A stretch of DNA of 64,000 bases from Adenophora triphylla var. japonica (Eukaryota; Streptophyta; Magnoliopsida; Asterales; Campanulaceae): NCBI GenBank assembly GCA_022495995.1, contig JAFEMH010002444.1, positions 124,001 to 188,000 on the forward strand, in the 5' to 3' direction. The translations under genes were made by a program, and so were the position numbers. Below the pieces are notes generated by a model. That model saw only the letters and a program-made list of their open reading frames with translations, had not been told where the DNA came from and did no database searches. Shown piece by piece: positions 21,954 to 31,824 of this stretch. The first letter of the stretch is position 1. The number at the start of each line of letters is the position of its first letter.

Positions 21954-22199
21954 TCACTTCTTTGAGAGAGCCAAAGAAGATATGACAGAGGAAACTCCAG
22001 AACTTAAGAATGCAATAAGAAGGAATCCGGTTGCGACATTCCCCATAGTAAAGAAGTCATCCAGCTTTGATCGAAATTGTGATAGACCCGAATCGCCCCT
22101 AAGTTGAAGATAATCATCTAAATTATCGAGTTTCTTCTTCAAGTCCGCCGTAGCACCAAATGCAGCACCAACACCTGTTGCTAATAGGGAAAGAATAAC
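21954..22199 (-). CDS. CASPL4D: CASP-like gene, exon 3
   Basis: The exon encodes residues 143-223 and the stop, covering helices 3 and 4 and a short SLALSKK tail. The acceptor TTGTTTCAG|GTT is preceded by a T-rich stretch. A Met three codons upstream would be an artefact of reading into the intron. Confidence 0.85.
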   Translation of the reverse strand, partial: VILSLLATGVGAAFGATADLKKKLDNLDDYLQLRGDSGLSQFRSKLDDFFTMGNVATGFLLIAFLSSGVSSVISSLALSKK

Positions 22200-25100
22200 C
22201 TGAAACAATCCATAATAGTATTGGCGATTAACAAAATAATTTAACAGGTTTTAGAAAGAAAAAAACGTTGCACTTTCCTTTTTAATCCGTCACAAAATAA
22301 AAGTAGTGTTTCTAAATAAAGAAATAATTTTAGTGCAAGTATCTATTTTAGATATCGGTTAGATTGAAATAGGGATTTCACAATCATTTAACGGAAGTCT
22401 AACGCTAATAGAATAATTTTGGGTGATTTGGGATTGGAAACATTATTTGGTGGCTTAATTTGCATAAATTGAGTGGATAGGGGCTGTCTTGCAAATTATT
22501 CTTAACAATTACCGAAAGCCTCTCTAACCTTGGATTAGGTTAAATCTCAGCCTTTTATTTTGAAATCGACCACCCATATTTTACGGGGCATTTTCATCTA
22601 AAACCTACCTCATTATTTGTTGGGTCATTGCCCCATAAGTTCCTTTTTTTTAAATCTATGCTCAATAAATTCCTTTTAATGTTGTATTATGAATGTTGTA
22701 TTATGTTTCGAAAATACAACATCAATTAAGGTCATAATACTGCATTCCGGCGGCCGCCGGTCACCGGAGTCCGAAGTCCATGGACCGGCGACCAGATTCA
22801 GACCTCCGGCGATCGGATTCCGGCGATCGGCGGCCGGATTCCGGCCAAAATTGCCGGATTCCGGTGAAAATTGACCGGATTTCGGCGAAAATTGACCGAA
22901 ATCCGGCATGCGGTGATAGCAGACGGCGGCGGCGGAGCTGGGCTGTGGCGGAGGCGGTGGTGCGGATGCAGTATTATGATTTTAAACTACTGCATAACTA
23001 AATGTTGTATTATACATAATACAACATGAGAACTTATGGGACATTTTAATAAAATGAAAAACTTAGTGGGAAGTGATTTGTTCCAAAAGGAACTTACGGG
23101 GCAAATTCCCTTATTTGTTTACTGTATAAAACTGCCTCACTTGATCTAATGAAGCAATCGATTGTTATGCCGACGGACTGATTCCACCCGAAAATGCCTC
23201 TAACCTTAATTCAGCATTTTCTTCATTCTTCCAGACTTTTTTTTTTCATAAAATATACATTGTGGATTTAAATAAAAATGTAGTTTGAGTGACATAAGTT
23301 GAAAGTTAAAAATAAAATGTTTGTGCCAAAATATGTACTCAAAAACATATTTTTCAAAATTTTAGACGCTCTGACAAGCTAAAACTAAATTATTGTTTTT
23401 TTTACGGTTTTCCACATTAGAAAAGAAAGAAGGCGAGAAAAGAAATCGAATTTTAGCACTCACCGGAGATCAAGCCCGACTAACAGTGGATCATTTCTTT
23501 GGGAACAAAAATAACGTGTTGAATTTTTTTGTGGACTATACATTGTACATACTCCCTCCGTCCCATGTGATTGTGAACCATTTTTCCGGGCACAATAATT
23601 AAGAAATATTATTAAGATAATGAAAATATGTGGTAGAAAATGAAGAGAGAGAATGAGTGGAGTTAATAGTAGGTTGGTTGAATAAATTGTATGGTGAAAA
23701 ATGAAGAGAGAGAATGAGTGGGTGGAGTAGGGTGAATATAAAATAATAAATTTGTTTCCATTTTGGGCAGTTTGCATTCACGTGGGACGGATCAAAATGA
23801 AAATAAATTTGCATTCACGTGGGACGGAGGGAGTATATAATAAATATAGAATTTGGGCATGCACTACGGGCTAACTGCATAGATCATATTGTTATATAGT
23901 TATTTGACCCTAATTAAAGTGATCTAATAATGTTTGGGGGGGCTTTAAGTCATCTTGTATAAGTATGAGATTTATTATGTAAATATGTAAAGACCAGAGA
24001 TATGTATTTATAAATAGATGAGGGACATATTTATAAATACTGAATGGATGCATCCTTCCATCCTAACGGATGTAACTCTTGCTAATGGATACATTAACTT
24101 TATAAATACGGGTCGGGTCCCAAATTGAACATATTCACTCTAAAACTCTTACATCCCTTCAACGAGAGACTAACAAAATGGGGTATACGGATCAATTGGA
24201 AGATCGATCTCGAAAATTATTCAAAGCTTCCGCTCAACTCAATCTTGCAATGGATTAAGGTTGTCAAGTTTTCGGTTATAACGAATTAAGGTACGCTTCC
24301 GCTTTTATTTCTTCGCACTCGTTGAATTGAATTGGATTAAGAAAATATACAACATAACGAGCATCATACCAAACAAAGATTATAAGTCCCTCTGTTGGAG
24401 GAGCGCACCCCTGGAGTCTCTGGAGCGCCACGATGTCCAAGGAACCATGAAAGGCGCGCCAGAAAGAGCTGCGAACCAATAAAGGGCGCCAGGAAGATGG
24501 AAGAAGGCAAGGGGCGCTCGGAGGAAGAGAAAGGGAGCTCAGAGGAAGAGAGAGGGCACTAGGGGTGCACGACCAGAGGAGAGCGCTCCAGAGCTCGACA
24601 TGATCTCGCGTACATCTCGGTCTATTTGTACATATCTTGTCCTTATTTATGTATATCAAGTAGTTAGCGTAATTATAGGGTTTGATAGTGTATATCAAGT
24701 AGTTAGCATAATTGTAGAGATTGATTTGTATCAAAATTAGATCAAGATCTCTAGGTTGTATATAAAGCCATTGATGGCATTAAAATGCGCATAGAAAATT
24801 CTACCCTCTCTCACTCTTGATTTCTAACTTGGTATCAGAGTGGTGATCTTGAAACCTTAAACCTACACACAAATCATCGTAAATGGATGCCGAGAGTAGT
24901 GAAAAAAGAACCCCTACTTCCTTTCATCGAGTGACAATCCTGGACAGATTCTCACTCATGTCCAATTGAAAGGATTAAACTATGAAGAATGGGCTCGTGT
25001 TTTCAAGGGTTCGTTGAGATCCAAGATGAAAACCGGGTTCATCGATGGAATGATTGATCGTCCGACAAAGGCGGACGAACTAGAGCTTTGGCGGACGGTG

Positions 25101-28100
25101 AACTCGATGGTAGTGTCATGGATCTTCAACACCATTAAACTGAATTTTCGATCCACGGTGACTTACGTGGAGGAGGCAAGGATTTTGTGGGATGACTTAG
25201 TGCAAAGGTTCTCGATTAGCAATGGGCCAAGGGTGCAACAGATCAAGTGTGACCTAGCCAATTGTAAGCAACAGAAGAACGAGAGTGTGGCTGCCTACTA
25301 TGGTCAAATTAAGAAGCTGTGGGATGAATTGAATGACTATGACAAGGTTCTGGTGTGTTCTTGCACCGAATGCAGATGTGAGATCAACTTGAGGCTCGCC
25401 CAGCGAAGGGAGGAGGAGCTAGTGCATTAGTTTGTTAAGGGAATCGAGACACCTAAGTTCGAGAATGTAAAATCAAATATTCTGAACACAGATACTCTTC
25501 CCAACGTAAACAAAGTTTATTCAATGATGGTGAGAGAGGAGCATGTCAAAGGGAGCGCGAGAAAGGAGTACTCAGAACCTATGAGCTTTGTGGTGCGCAG
25601 AAACACTAGGGTCCGAAATCCAGGGGGAGAGCAAAGAGATGGGGAATGTTACTTGTGGACATTGCAAGAAAAAGGGACACAAAGGCGACTTTTGTTTCAA
25701 GCTTGTGGATATCCAGAATGGTGGGGCGAGCAATACTCATGAAATGGAAAGGGAAAGAAAGGGCAGAATGTCATGGCGTTCGCTAGAGGAGCGAGAGGGT
25801 GCGAGTTTTTCAGTGCTCGAGCCAACACTATACAAGTGAATGATGATGATGGCGCAGAGATGACAGATGCAGAGCGCGCTCAACTCTTGGGACTCACAAG
25901 TGAACAGTGGAACAACTTCAAAGCTATGGTGCAAACCAACGTCAAAAGTAATGAGCGCATGAATGGTAAGATGAATGATGAGCCTTGGCTAGTGGATAGC
26001 GGGGCTAATCGACATATAACAGGAAACCTTGTTTTGCTTGGCAATGTTCGCAACATTGAATCCAGTCAAGTAAGACTGCCTAATGGGAAGCACATCATTG
26101 CCACAAAAGAAGGCGATGTTAAAATTGGGCCTAAACTTGTTCTACAAAATGTGTTATATGCTCCATCATTCAATTGCAATATGTTGTCTGTCTCTCAGTT
26201 GCTTTGTGACTCAAATAATTTTGTGCAATTTTCTGACAAGCTTTATGTGATACAGGACCGAACCTCGAAGACGTTGATTGGTGCCGGTGAACAAAGCGAG
26301 GGCTATACTACTTGAGGAAGTCTACTGAAGCACGAGTTTGCAACGCTAAGAAATTTGCAAATTATGAGTTATGGCTTCAGCGATTGAGACATTCATCAAG
26401 TAAATTAGTTGGTTTACTTCTTTTTATTAGTAAGAATAGTGCTAATAAAGATGTTTGTGAATTTTTTTGCAAAGCCAAACAAACTAGAAATAAGTTTTTG
26501 CCCAGTGGGTGCAATTCAGGAGGGATTTTTTATTTAATTTATGTTGATCTTTGGGGTGATTATCGGACACCTGCTTTGTGTGGAGCAACTTATTTTTTAA
26601 CTATTATGGATGACTTCTCTAGCGTTGTGTGGGTATATTTGATAAACTCAAAAGTGATGGGCCTCACACTTTGAAAAATTATCTTGCCATGGTTGAGCGC
26701 CAGTTTAATAAACGTGTCAAATTGGCGTGAAGTGATAATGGGAAAGAATTCAAATGTTTTGAAAAATACTTTGTTGAAAACGGAATTGTGTTTCACACCA
26801 CGTGTATTCGCAATTCACAACAAAATTAGTAGAAAGAAAGCACCGTCACATTACAAACGTAGCACGGGCCTTACGGTTTCAAGCTGGATTGCCTATTAGA
26901 TTTTGGGGTGAGTGTGTTTTGACGGCCGAGTATTTGATTAATCGCACCCCTTCAAAATTGTTGCATGGGAAAACTCCGTATGAAATCATTTTTGGCAGAG
27001 CACCCACCTATAAACAAATTAGGGTTTTCGGTTCTCTCTGTTATGCCCATTATTCACGTCGTGAAAATGATAAATTTTCTAGTCGAAAGTGTGTTTTCTT
27101 GGGTTACCCTTTTGGTAAGAAAGGATGGTTATTGTATGACCTTGAGGAAAACAAAACACTCTCCCGTGATGTTATTTTTGTAGAATCCAAATTCCCCTTC
27201 ATTGGTCAAAGTGATAGTCCATATGAAGAGGTTATTATTCCTGATTTCATTTTTTATAATCCTGATGTGATGGTTATTGGGATTACTGGTGCTTCTGAGC
27301 GAGGCGGAGAAGTTGAAAATTCTGTTGAAGTGCCCCTAGTGAATGATGAACACACTGATGGAGCGCCCCTAGAGCATGATGGAGCGCCCCTAGAGCATGA
27401 TGAGGCGCTCCTTGAGCATGATGGGGCGCCTGTAGCTCTCACTGAGGCACCTAATACTGAGTTTGTTCCAAGTGAAGCGCATACACTTATCATGCAGGAA
27501 GCATCTAATAATTTGGGTAGAGTTAAATGGATAAAGGTTCTCTCTTCACGGTACACAAGCACTGATTATGATTTGAGCACATCTCAGACACACTATACGA
27601 GCTAGCCCCTCGTCCAGTTCACTCTCCCCAAACTAGTCTTCAGGTACTCGATATCATTTATCACATTTTATCAATTGCACTAAATTCCCTTCTGCACATC
27701 GTTGTTTACTAGCCTAAATTGATACAGGTGTTGAGCCTAGAAACTTTGCAGAGGCTGTAAGGTCGGAAGAGTGGAGGGCAGCCATGAACAATGAGCTTGA
27801 TGCTCTAGATCATATTGGTAAAAAGGTTACTGGGAACAAATGGGTGTATAAAATCAAATACAAGGCAGATGGAACGATACAAGGCGCGCCTGGTAATTCT
27901 GGATAACTGTCAAGTGGAAGGCATAGACTACACAGAAACCTTTGCTCTAACGGTTAAAATGGTTACAGTACGAGTGTTCCAAGCTATTGCCGCGGCCCGT
28001 GGTTGGGAACTTCATCAAATGGATGTTCACAACGTTTTCTTACATGGAGATCTGAGTGAGGAGGTATATATGCAGCTTCCCTTGGGGTATCAACCCCATA

Positions 28101-30211
28101 TGTCTTGCAAAGTATGTATGCTTCGAAACTCCCTGTATGGGCTTCGTCAAGCACCTCGTTGATGGTTTGCAAAGCTATCTGCTGCATTGAAAAAATACGG
28201 TTTTGTTCAATCATACTCAGACTATTCGTTCTTTTCTTATCAGAAGGACAACATCAATATACATATCTTGGTTTACGTTGACGATTTTGTCATTGGGGTA
28301 ATGATTTCGCTGCCCTTACTGACTTTAAAGATTATTTATGTCCCTGTTTCAAAATGAAAGATCTTGGGCGCTTGAAGTATTTCTTGGGTATTGAGGTTGC
28401 GCGCCACTTGGATGGGATCTTCTTATCTAAAAGGAAATATGCTCTTGATATTCTCTCTGAAACTAGTTTTCTTGGTGCACGTCCGGCGAATACTCCTATC
28501 GAGCAGAATCATCGGTTAGCCTTATCAGATGACGATCTCTTGTCTGACCCCGAACGTTATCGACGTCTTGTTTGACGTTTAATATATCTCATTATCACAA
28601 GACTAGAGCTCTCTTACTCTGTTCATATCCTTGCACAATTTATGAAATCACCTAAGCTTGCTTATTGGCATGCAGCTTTACGCGTGGTTCGCTATCTTAA
28701 GGGACATCCTGGCTAGGGGATTCTATTGCGCGCCGACTCGCATCTTCGACCATATGCCTATTGTGACTCTGACTGGGCCAGCTGCCCCATTACTCGTCGC
28801 TCCTTGACAGCGTACTTTGTCTTCTTGGGTGGTTCTCCTGTGTCATAGAAAACTAAGAAGCAAACCACCATTGCTCGATATTCGGCAAAAGCTGAGTATC
28901 GCTCTATGGCAAGTGTGACGTGTGAACTTACATGGATGCGTAGTCTCTTGTTATCATTTGGGATCACTCTCTCAAGTCCTATGACTCTCTTGTGTGATAG
29001 TCAGTTAGCTATTTACATCGCTCATAATCCTGTTTTTCATGAGCGCACTAAACATATCGAGGTTGATTGTCACCTTGTTCGTGACGCCATTTAGTCTGGC
29101 TTCATCTCTACGAAATATGTTGACACTTCTGCTCAGTTGGCAGACGTACTTACGAAAGCGCTTGGGACTCTACAATTCACTATCTTACTTGGCAAGTTGG
29201 GCGTTTGTGACCTCTTGAGAAGGGTGTTGGAGGAGCGCGCCCCTGGAGTCTCTGGAGCGCCACCTGAGTGCCACGATGTCCAAGGAACCATGAAAGGCGC
29301 GCCATGAAGATAGAAGAAGGCAAGGAGTGCTCGGAGGAAGAGAGAGGGCGCTAGGGGCGTACAACCAGAGGAGAGCGCTCCAGAGCTCGACATGATCTCG
29401 CGTATATCTCGGTCTATTTGTACATATCTTGTCCCTATTTATGTATATCAAGTAGTTAGCGTAATTTTAGTTATTGATAGTTTATATCAAGTAGTTAGCG
29501 TAATTGTAGTGATTGATTTGTATTAAAATTAGATCAAGATTGTATCAAGATCTCTAGCTTGTATATAAAGCCATTGATGAAATTAAAATGAGCATAGAAA
29601 TTTATACCCTCTCCCACTCTTGATTTCTAACTCCCTCCCTAATAAGGTCCCGGATCAGGGAAAGAAATACTAACCATATCGGCGTAGAAATCAAACTTGG
29701 GAATGGCAGGATGGATGACAATGGGCTTTCCCATACTTACTCTATAGATTGCAAAGGGTACTTGCAAACATGAATATATCAATCCTATCACTGTACACCA
29801 TACCATGTACCTGCACAATAAACAATAAAATTATGGATCTCGTACAATTGGGCTCATTGCACGCCTTCAAAACCGGGCCTGAACCTTTACATCTATATAT
29901 GAAAGGAAAAAGAAATTTTACCGATAAGCGTAAAAATCCTTGAAGCGGGCCTTAACGATAGTATAGAGAGTTCGGCTAAGAGTGGTGTTGTTAGATGTAA
30001 TGATGATTAGGGAAGTGATAAGTGACACCAACGTTGTTAATCTTACAATAAGTATAGCAAGTGGCAACCCAATTGTCAGAGTTATTGGAGATTGGTTCTG
30101 AGATGTCTGATCAGTTTGAGTTTGAGATGGAGTTTCAATCGTTGTTAATTGAGTCTGAGACGGAGTTTCGCCGGAATGTGGCCGTTGTTGTTGTTGCGAT
30201 GGTCGCGCCAT
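21954..30211 (-). CDS. CASPL4D: CASP-like membrane protein (CASPL4D-type), three exons
   Basis: Join 29922-30211, 29675-29810 and 21954-22199 on the minus strand; all junctions are GT-AG and the phases agree, giving 223 residues. Residues 1-42 are polar and Gln/Ser/Thr-rich with a repeated ETPSQTQ. Four hydrophobic helices follow at about 43-71, 98-120, 143-160 and 195-219. Family marks are KDFYAYRYMV at the exon 1/2 joint, FDFYADM before helix 3, LLATGVGAAFGATADL in helix 3, and DDFF before helix 4. The closest group I recognise is CASPL4D (Arabidopsis CASPL4D1/2). CASP-like proteins are four-helix plasma-membrane proteins that can form membrane scaffolds; the role of this one is unknown. 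The second intron is 7,475 bp and holds a Mutator MITE, a Stowaway and a Copia element. Confidence 0.85.
22622..23110. mobile_element. Mutator-like MITE with a GC-rich core
   Basis: The ends GGGTCATTGCCCCATAAGTT and the inverse of GGGAATTTGCCCCGTAAGTT are flanked by a perfect 9-bp duplication, ttatttgtt (22613-22621 and 23111-23119). The core at about 22745-22975 is very GC-rich with repeated CCGGCGATCGG and ATTCCGG phrases, unlike the AT-rich ends. Confidence 0.88.
23552..23833. mobile_element. Stowaway MITE, inverted partner of 19986-20267
   Basis: It is 282 bp long with ends CTCCCTCCGTCCCATG and GTGGGACGGAGGGAG and TA on both sides. Read in reverse complement it matches 19986-20267 closely along its length. 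Confidence 0.9.
23834..24387 (-). other. Intron 2 sequence of the CASP-like gene, no further element
   Basis: Ordinary AT-rich intron sequence lies between the Stowaway and the Copia element. No exon or bounded repeat was seen. Confidence 0.5.
24393..24829 (+). repeat. 5' LTR of the intronic Copia element
   Basis: It starts TGTTGGAGGAGCGC and ends TTTCTAACT instead of the usual CA. The left part is rich in GAGCGC and GGCGCGCC phrases. It pairs with 29225-29632. Confidence 0.88.
24883..25740 (+). pseudogene. gag of the intronic Copia element
   Basis: The ATG at 24883 opens a short frame, and most of gag reads in the frame of 24966-25430 (LKGLNYEEWARVFKGSLRSK, then YVEEARILWDDLVQRFS, KQQKNESVAAYYGQIKKLWD). 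This is the Copia gag type with the YxxWxR and LWDxL motifs. A CCHC knuckle (CGHCKKKGHKGDFC) lies at about 25650-25695 in a third frame. The frame changes and the TAG after LVH show decay. Confidence 0.78.
25773..26315 (+). pseudogene. Protease and integrase lead-in of the intronic Copia element
   Basis: The piece has PWLVDSGANRHITGN, the Copia aspartic protease catalytic motif, then QNVLYAPSFNCNMLSVSQLL, the usual sequence before the integrase zinc region. It ends at TGA after GYTT. The polyprotein is read on in the neighbouring frame at 26312. Confidence 0.82.
26312..27605 (+). pseudogene. Integrase of the intronic Copia element (broken)
   Basis: The zinc-region remnant WLQRLRHSS is followed by YLIYVDLWGDYRTPALCGAT and FLTIMDDFSSVVWVYLI, the start of the core. 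The core's Glu region (VERKHRHITNVARALRFQAG) and the C-terminal part (FGSLCYAHYSRRENDKFSSR, FLGYPFGKKGW) follow in the 26802-27605 frame. The linker has a short Ala-Pro-Leu-Glu-His-Asp repeat at about 27354-27440. Frame changes near 26660-26800 inactivate it. Confidence 0.82.
27730..28575 (+). pseudogene. Reverse transcriptase of the intronic Copia element
   Basis: Readable motifs are EEWRAAMNNELDAL, NKWVYKIKYKADGTI, DYTETFALTVKMVTVRVF, LHQMDVHNVFLHGDLSEEVY, LYGLRQAPR, LVYVDDFVIG and MKDLGRLKYFLGIEVA. They appear in the Copia order but in more than one frame. A TGA replaces the Trp codon after QAPR. The catalytic YVDD survives in sequence. Confidence 0.85.
28590..29215 (+). pseudogene. RNase H of the intronic Copia element
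   Basis: The motifs YCDSDWASCPITRRS, SAKAEYRSMA, LCDSQLAIYIAHNPVFHERT and HIEVDCHLVRD are present, with QLADVLTKAL-like residues near 29140. Stops, such as in PVS*KTKKQ, break it. Confidence 0.82.
29225..29632 (+). repeat. 3' LTR of the intronic Copia element
   Basis: It starts TGTTGGAGGAGCGCGC after the purine tract GAGAAGGG and ends TTTCTAACT. Relative to the 5' LTR it lacks a stretch around the GGCGCGCC phrase and has other small indels. Confidence 0.88.
29675..29810 (-). CDS. CASPL4D: CASP-like gene, exon 2
   Basis: It encodes residues 97-142: RYMVWCTVIGLIYSCLQVPF (helix 2) and the loop ending PKFDFYADM. The acceptor is TTGTGCAG|GTAC and the donor ATG|GTTAGT. At 136 bp it is too short to stand out as an ORF, and it was found by splicing logic between exons 1 and 3. 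Confidence 0.85.
29922..30211 (-). CDS. CASPL4D: CASP-like gene, exon 1
   Basis: It starts at the ATG of MARPSQQQQRP, the first Met after the TATA box, and ends in the Arg codon at CG|GTAAAA. It encodes the polar N-terminus, helix 1 (LPLAILIVRLTTLVSLITSL) and VKARFKDFYAY. Confidence 0.85.
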
Positions 30212-30266
30212 TTTCTTAGCCTCTTTCTAACTTTGTCAACTGCTCTTCTTTGTTCATACAATTATT

Positions 30267-30279
30267 GTATATATACACA
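30267..30279 (-). promoter_or_regulatory. CASPL4D: Probable TATA box of the CASP-like gene
   Basis: GTGTATATATACA on the minus strand lies about 56 bp upstream of the start codon. The spacing suits a plant core promoter with a short 5' UTR. Confidence 0.5.
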
Positions 30280-30480
30280 AGATAAATTATGTCTTTTGGG
30301 CTAGTTGCTAATCATAAGATTGCAAAACTTTTTGTTAATTAATTTTGTTTACTACAACTTAATAGGTTCCCTCACGTGTAGCCGGGCTTTGTCAAAGGCT
30401 TATGACGACGTGGACTTATTAATTGGGTGGCGCGGAGTAACATCGTGGGCCGTTGAGCCTGCACGTGTAAGAATCAGGCC
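30280..30480. other. CASP-like promoter flank and possible TRIM interior
   Basis: The part near 30365-30480 is richer in G+C (ACGTGTAGCC, GGTGGCGCGGAG) and would be the internal sequence of the TRIM candidate at 30481-30604. No second LTR was found. Confidence 0.35.
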
Positions 30481-30604
30481 CTGATACCATCTTAAAGTAT
30501 GAGGTTCCACCTTAATATCAATTGATGTCAAGGAAAGTGCCCAGGATCTTTATATATCATAGGCAAAGTTTGTCAATTCCCAATGTGAAATAATATCTCT
30601 AACA
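30481..30604 (-). mobile_element. Possible TRIM or short LTR with primer site (partial)
   Basis: On the minus strand a segment from TGTTAGAGATATTA (30604) to about 30490 is followed at once by TGGTATCAG (30489-30481), which resembles the initiator-Met primer site. An LTR of about 115 bp with a primer site fits a TRIM element. The second LTR is missing, so it is a fragment or a misreading. Confidence 0.42.
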
Positions 30605-30968
30605 ATAGGTGCTAAATTGCATGTACGATTTAGAAGGCGAAGTTGTTTATGCAATATTATCAAAATCGATAATCTCAATATTTATATTTTTATGACAACT
30701 TGTTTTAATCCTTAAATATTTTTAATTGATGTAACATAGAGTACTAATTGGAAATTGTCTTATTTACTTGTCGTCGCTAATGTTGAAGTTTTAACATTTT
30801 CTAGAGGGTCATAAGTATGCACAAAGAGAAACAGACATTTCTTGATGTAGAAATTAGCATAAATAATGACCCAATATTTTCTAAATCAACATCACTAATT
30901 GGGCCCCTCAATTCTATGTCCAAATGATTGTGTTTATGGGTTTTGTTACTCTTTTAACGATCAAAATT
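30605..30968. other. AT-rich intergenic stretch
   Basis: No gene, promoter or bounded repeat was recognised between the TRIM candidate and the Sirevirus element. Confidence 0.5.
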
Positions 30969-30973
30969 ATTTT

Positions 30974-31685
30974 TGAAAGGCCTCTAGCTAGGACTGTTCA
31001 CAGTTTTGGACAGACTTGTATATATAATTGTGCACAAAAGTGTCAACACAACTAACTTAACAACTTATTTTCAGCAATACTCAAGTAAATAACAGAATGT
31101 AAAATGCAGCGAAATTAAAACATCAGCAAGAATTTCTTGCTGGAATACTTTTCATAAAAACACAACTTTATTTAGAACACAAATTGTAGAACAAACAGGT
31201 ACAATGAAAAGAGAAAGAAATACAAAATAGCAAATTGAGTTCGAAACTATGAACTCTACAAAAACGAAACAACCTTGAGAAAATGACTTCAGTTTTTCAA
31301 GGTACAAACACAAATACCTCAAGGATTTTACGCTCAAGATGCTTAGGATCAACTCTCTCGAAAATTCGTAAAGAAGGAAGGAAGCGACATCTTCTTTTTA
31401 TACACTGTTGACTCCTTGTTTGGCAAGGAGTCAATTACTCCTTGTTTGGCAAGGAGTCAATTACTCCATGTAATCCGAAATTCCTGAAGCCATTCCTTAT
31501 CTCCACAAGATTCCTTTCGTTACCTAAAATAAAACAAATACTAACTAAATAATAAATGGTTAATTTGTTAGTCAAACTTATTTACAATTAATCATACTCT
31601 ATTTATGTACTAAATCTATATAATTATCAAAATCAGAATCACAAAAATATTAGGAAATAACAAAGAGTATTTTCATACTCTTTCA
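30974..31685 (-). repeat. 3' LTR of the Sirevirus element
   Basis: The minus-strand start is TGAAAGAGTATGAAAATACT. This copy has the perfect inverted repeat GACTCCTTG-TTTGG-CAAGGAGTC twice in tandem (about 31407-31457); the 5' LTR has it once. Confidence 0.92.
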
Positions 31686-31824
31686 ATCTCCCCCTATCTT
31701 TGTGGTTCTGATCAAAATCCTGCAAAACAAATTGTTAAGGCTAAATAAAAACATTACTAAATATTTTACTACTAGCAATTCAGAATTTTAAAGTTATTAC
31801 ATACCCAAAATAAACAAATGTTCT

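Larger units (their letters stand above)
24393..29632 (+). mobile_element. Copia-type LTR retrotransposon (broken), in the CASP-like intron
   Basis: The LTRs are 437 and 408 bp and the duplication is ccctc (24388-24392 and 29633-29637). A primer site TGGTATCAGAG (initiator Met tRNA) directly follows the 5' LTR at 24830. The order gag, protease, integrase, RT, RNase H is typical of Copia. Many stops and frameshifts make it inactive. It is antisense to the host gene. Confidence 0.93.

Noticed and set aside
22676..23001. Several overlapping ORFs in the GC-rich MITE core
   Set aside because: GC-rich sequence lacks stops by composition; ORFs occur in three frames without a common domain.
24276..29451. 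Minus-strand ORFs in the Copia LTRs (152 and 88 codons)
   Set aside because: They are antisense shadows within LTRs with no conserved domain.
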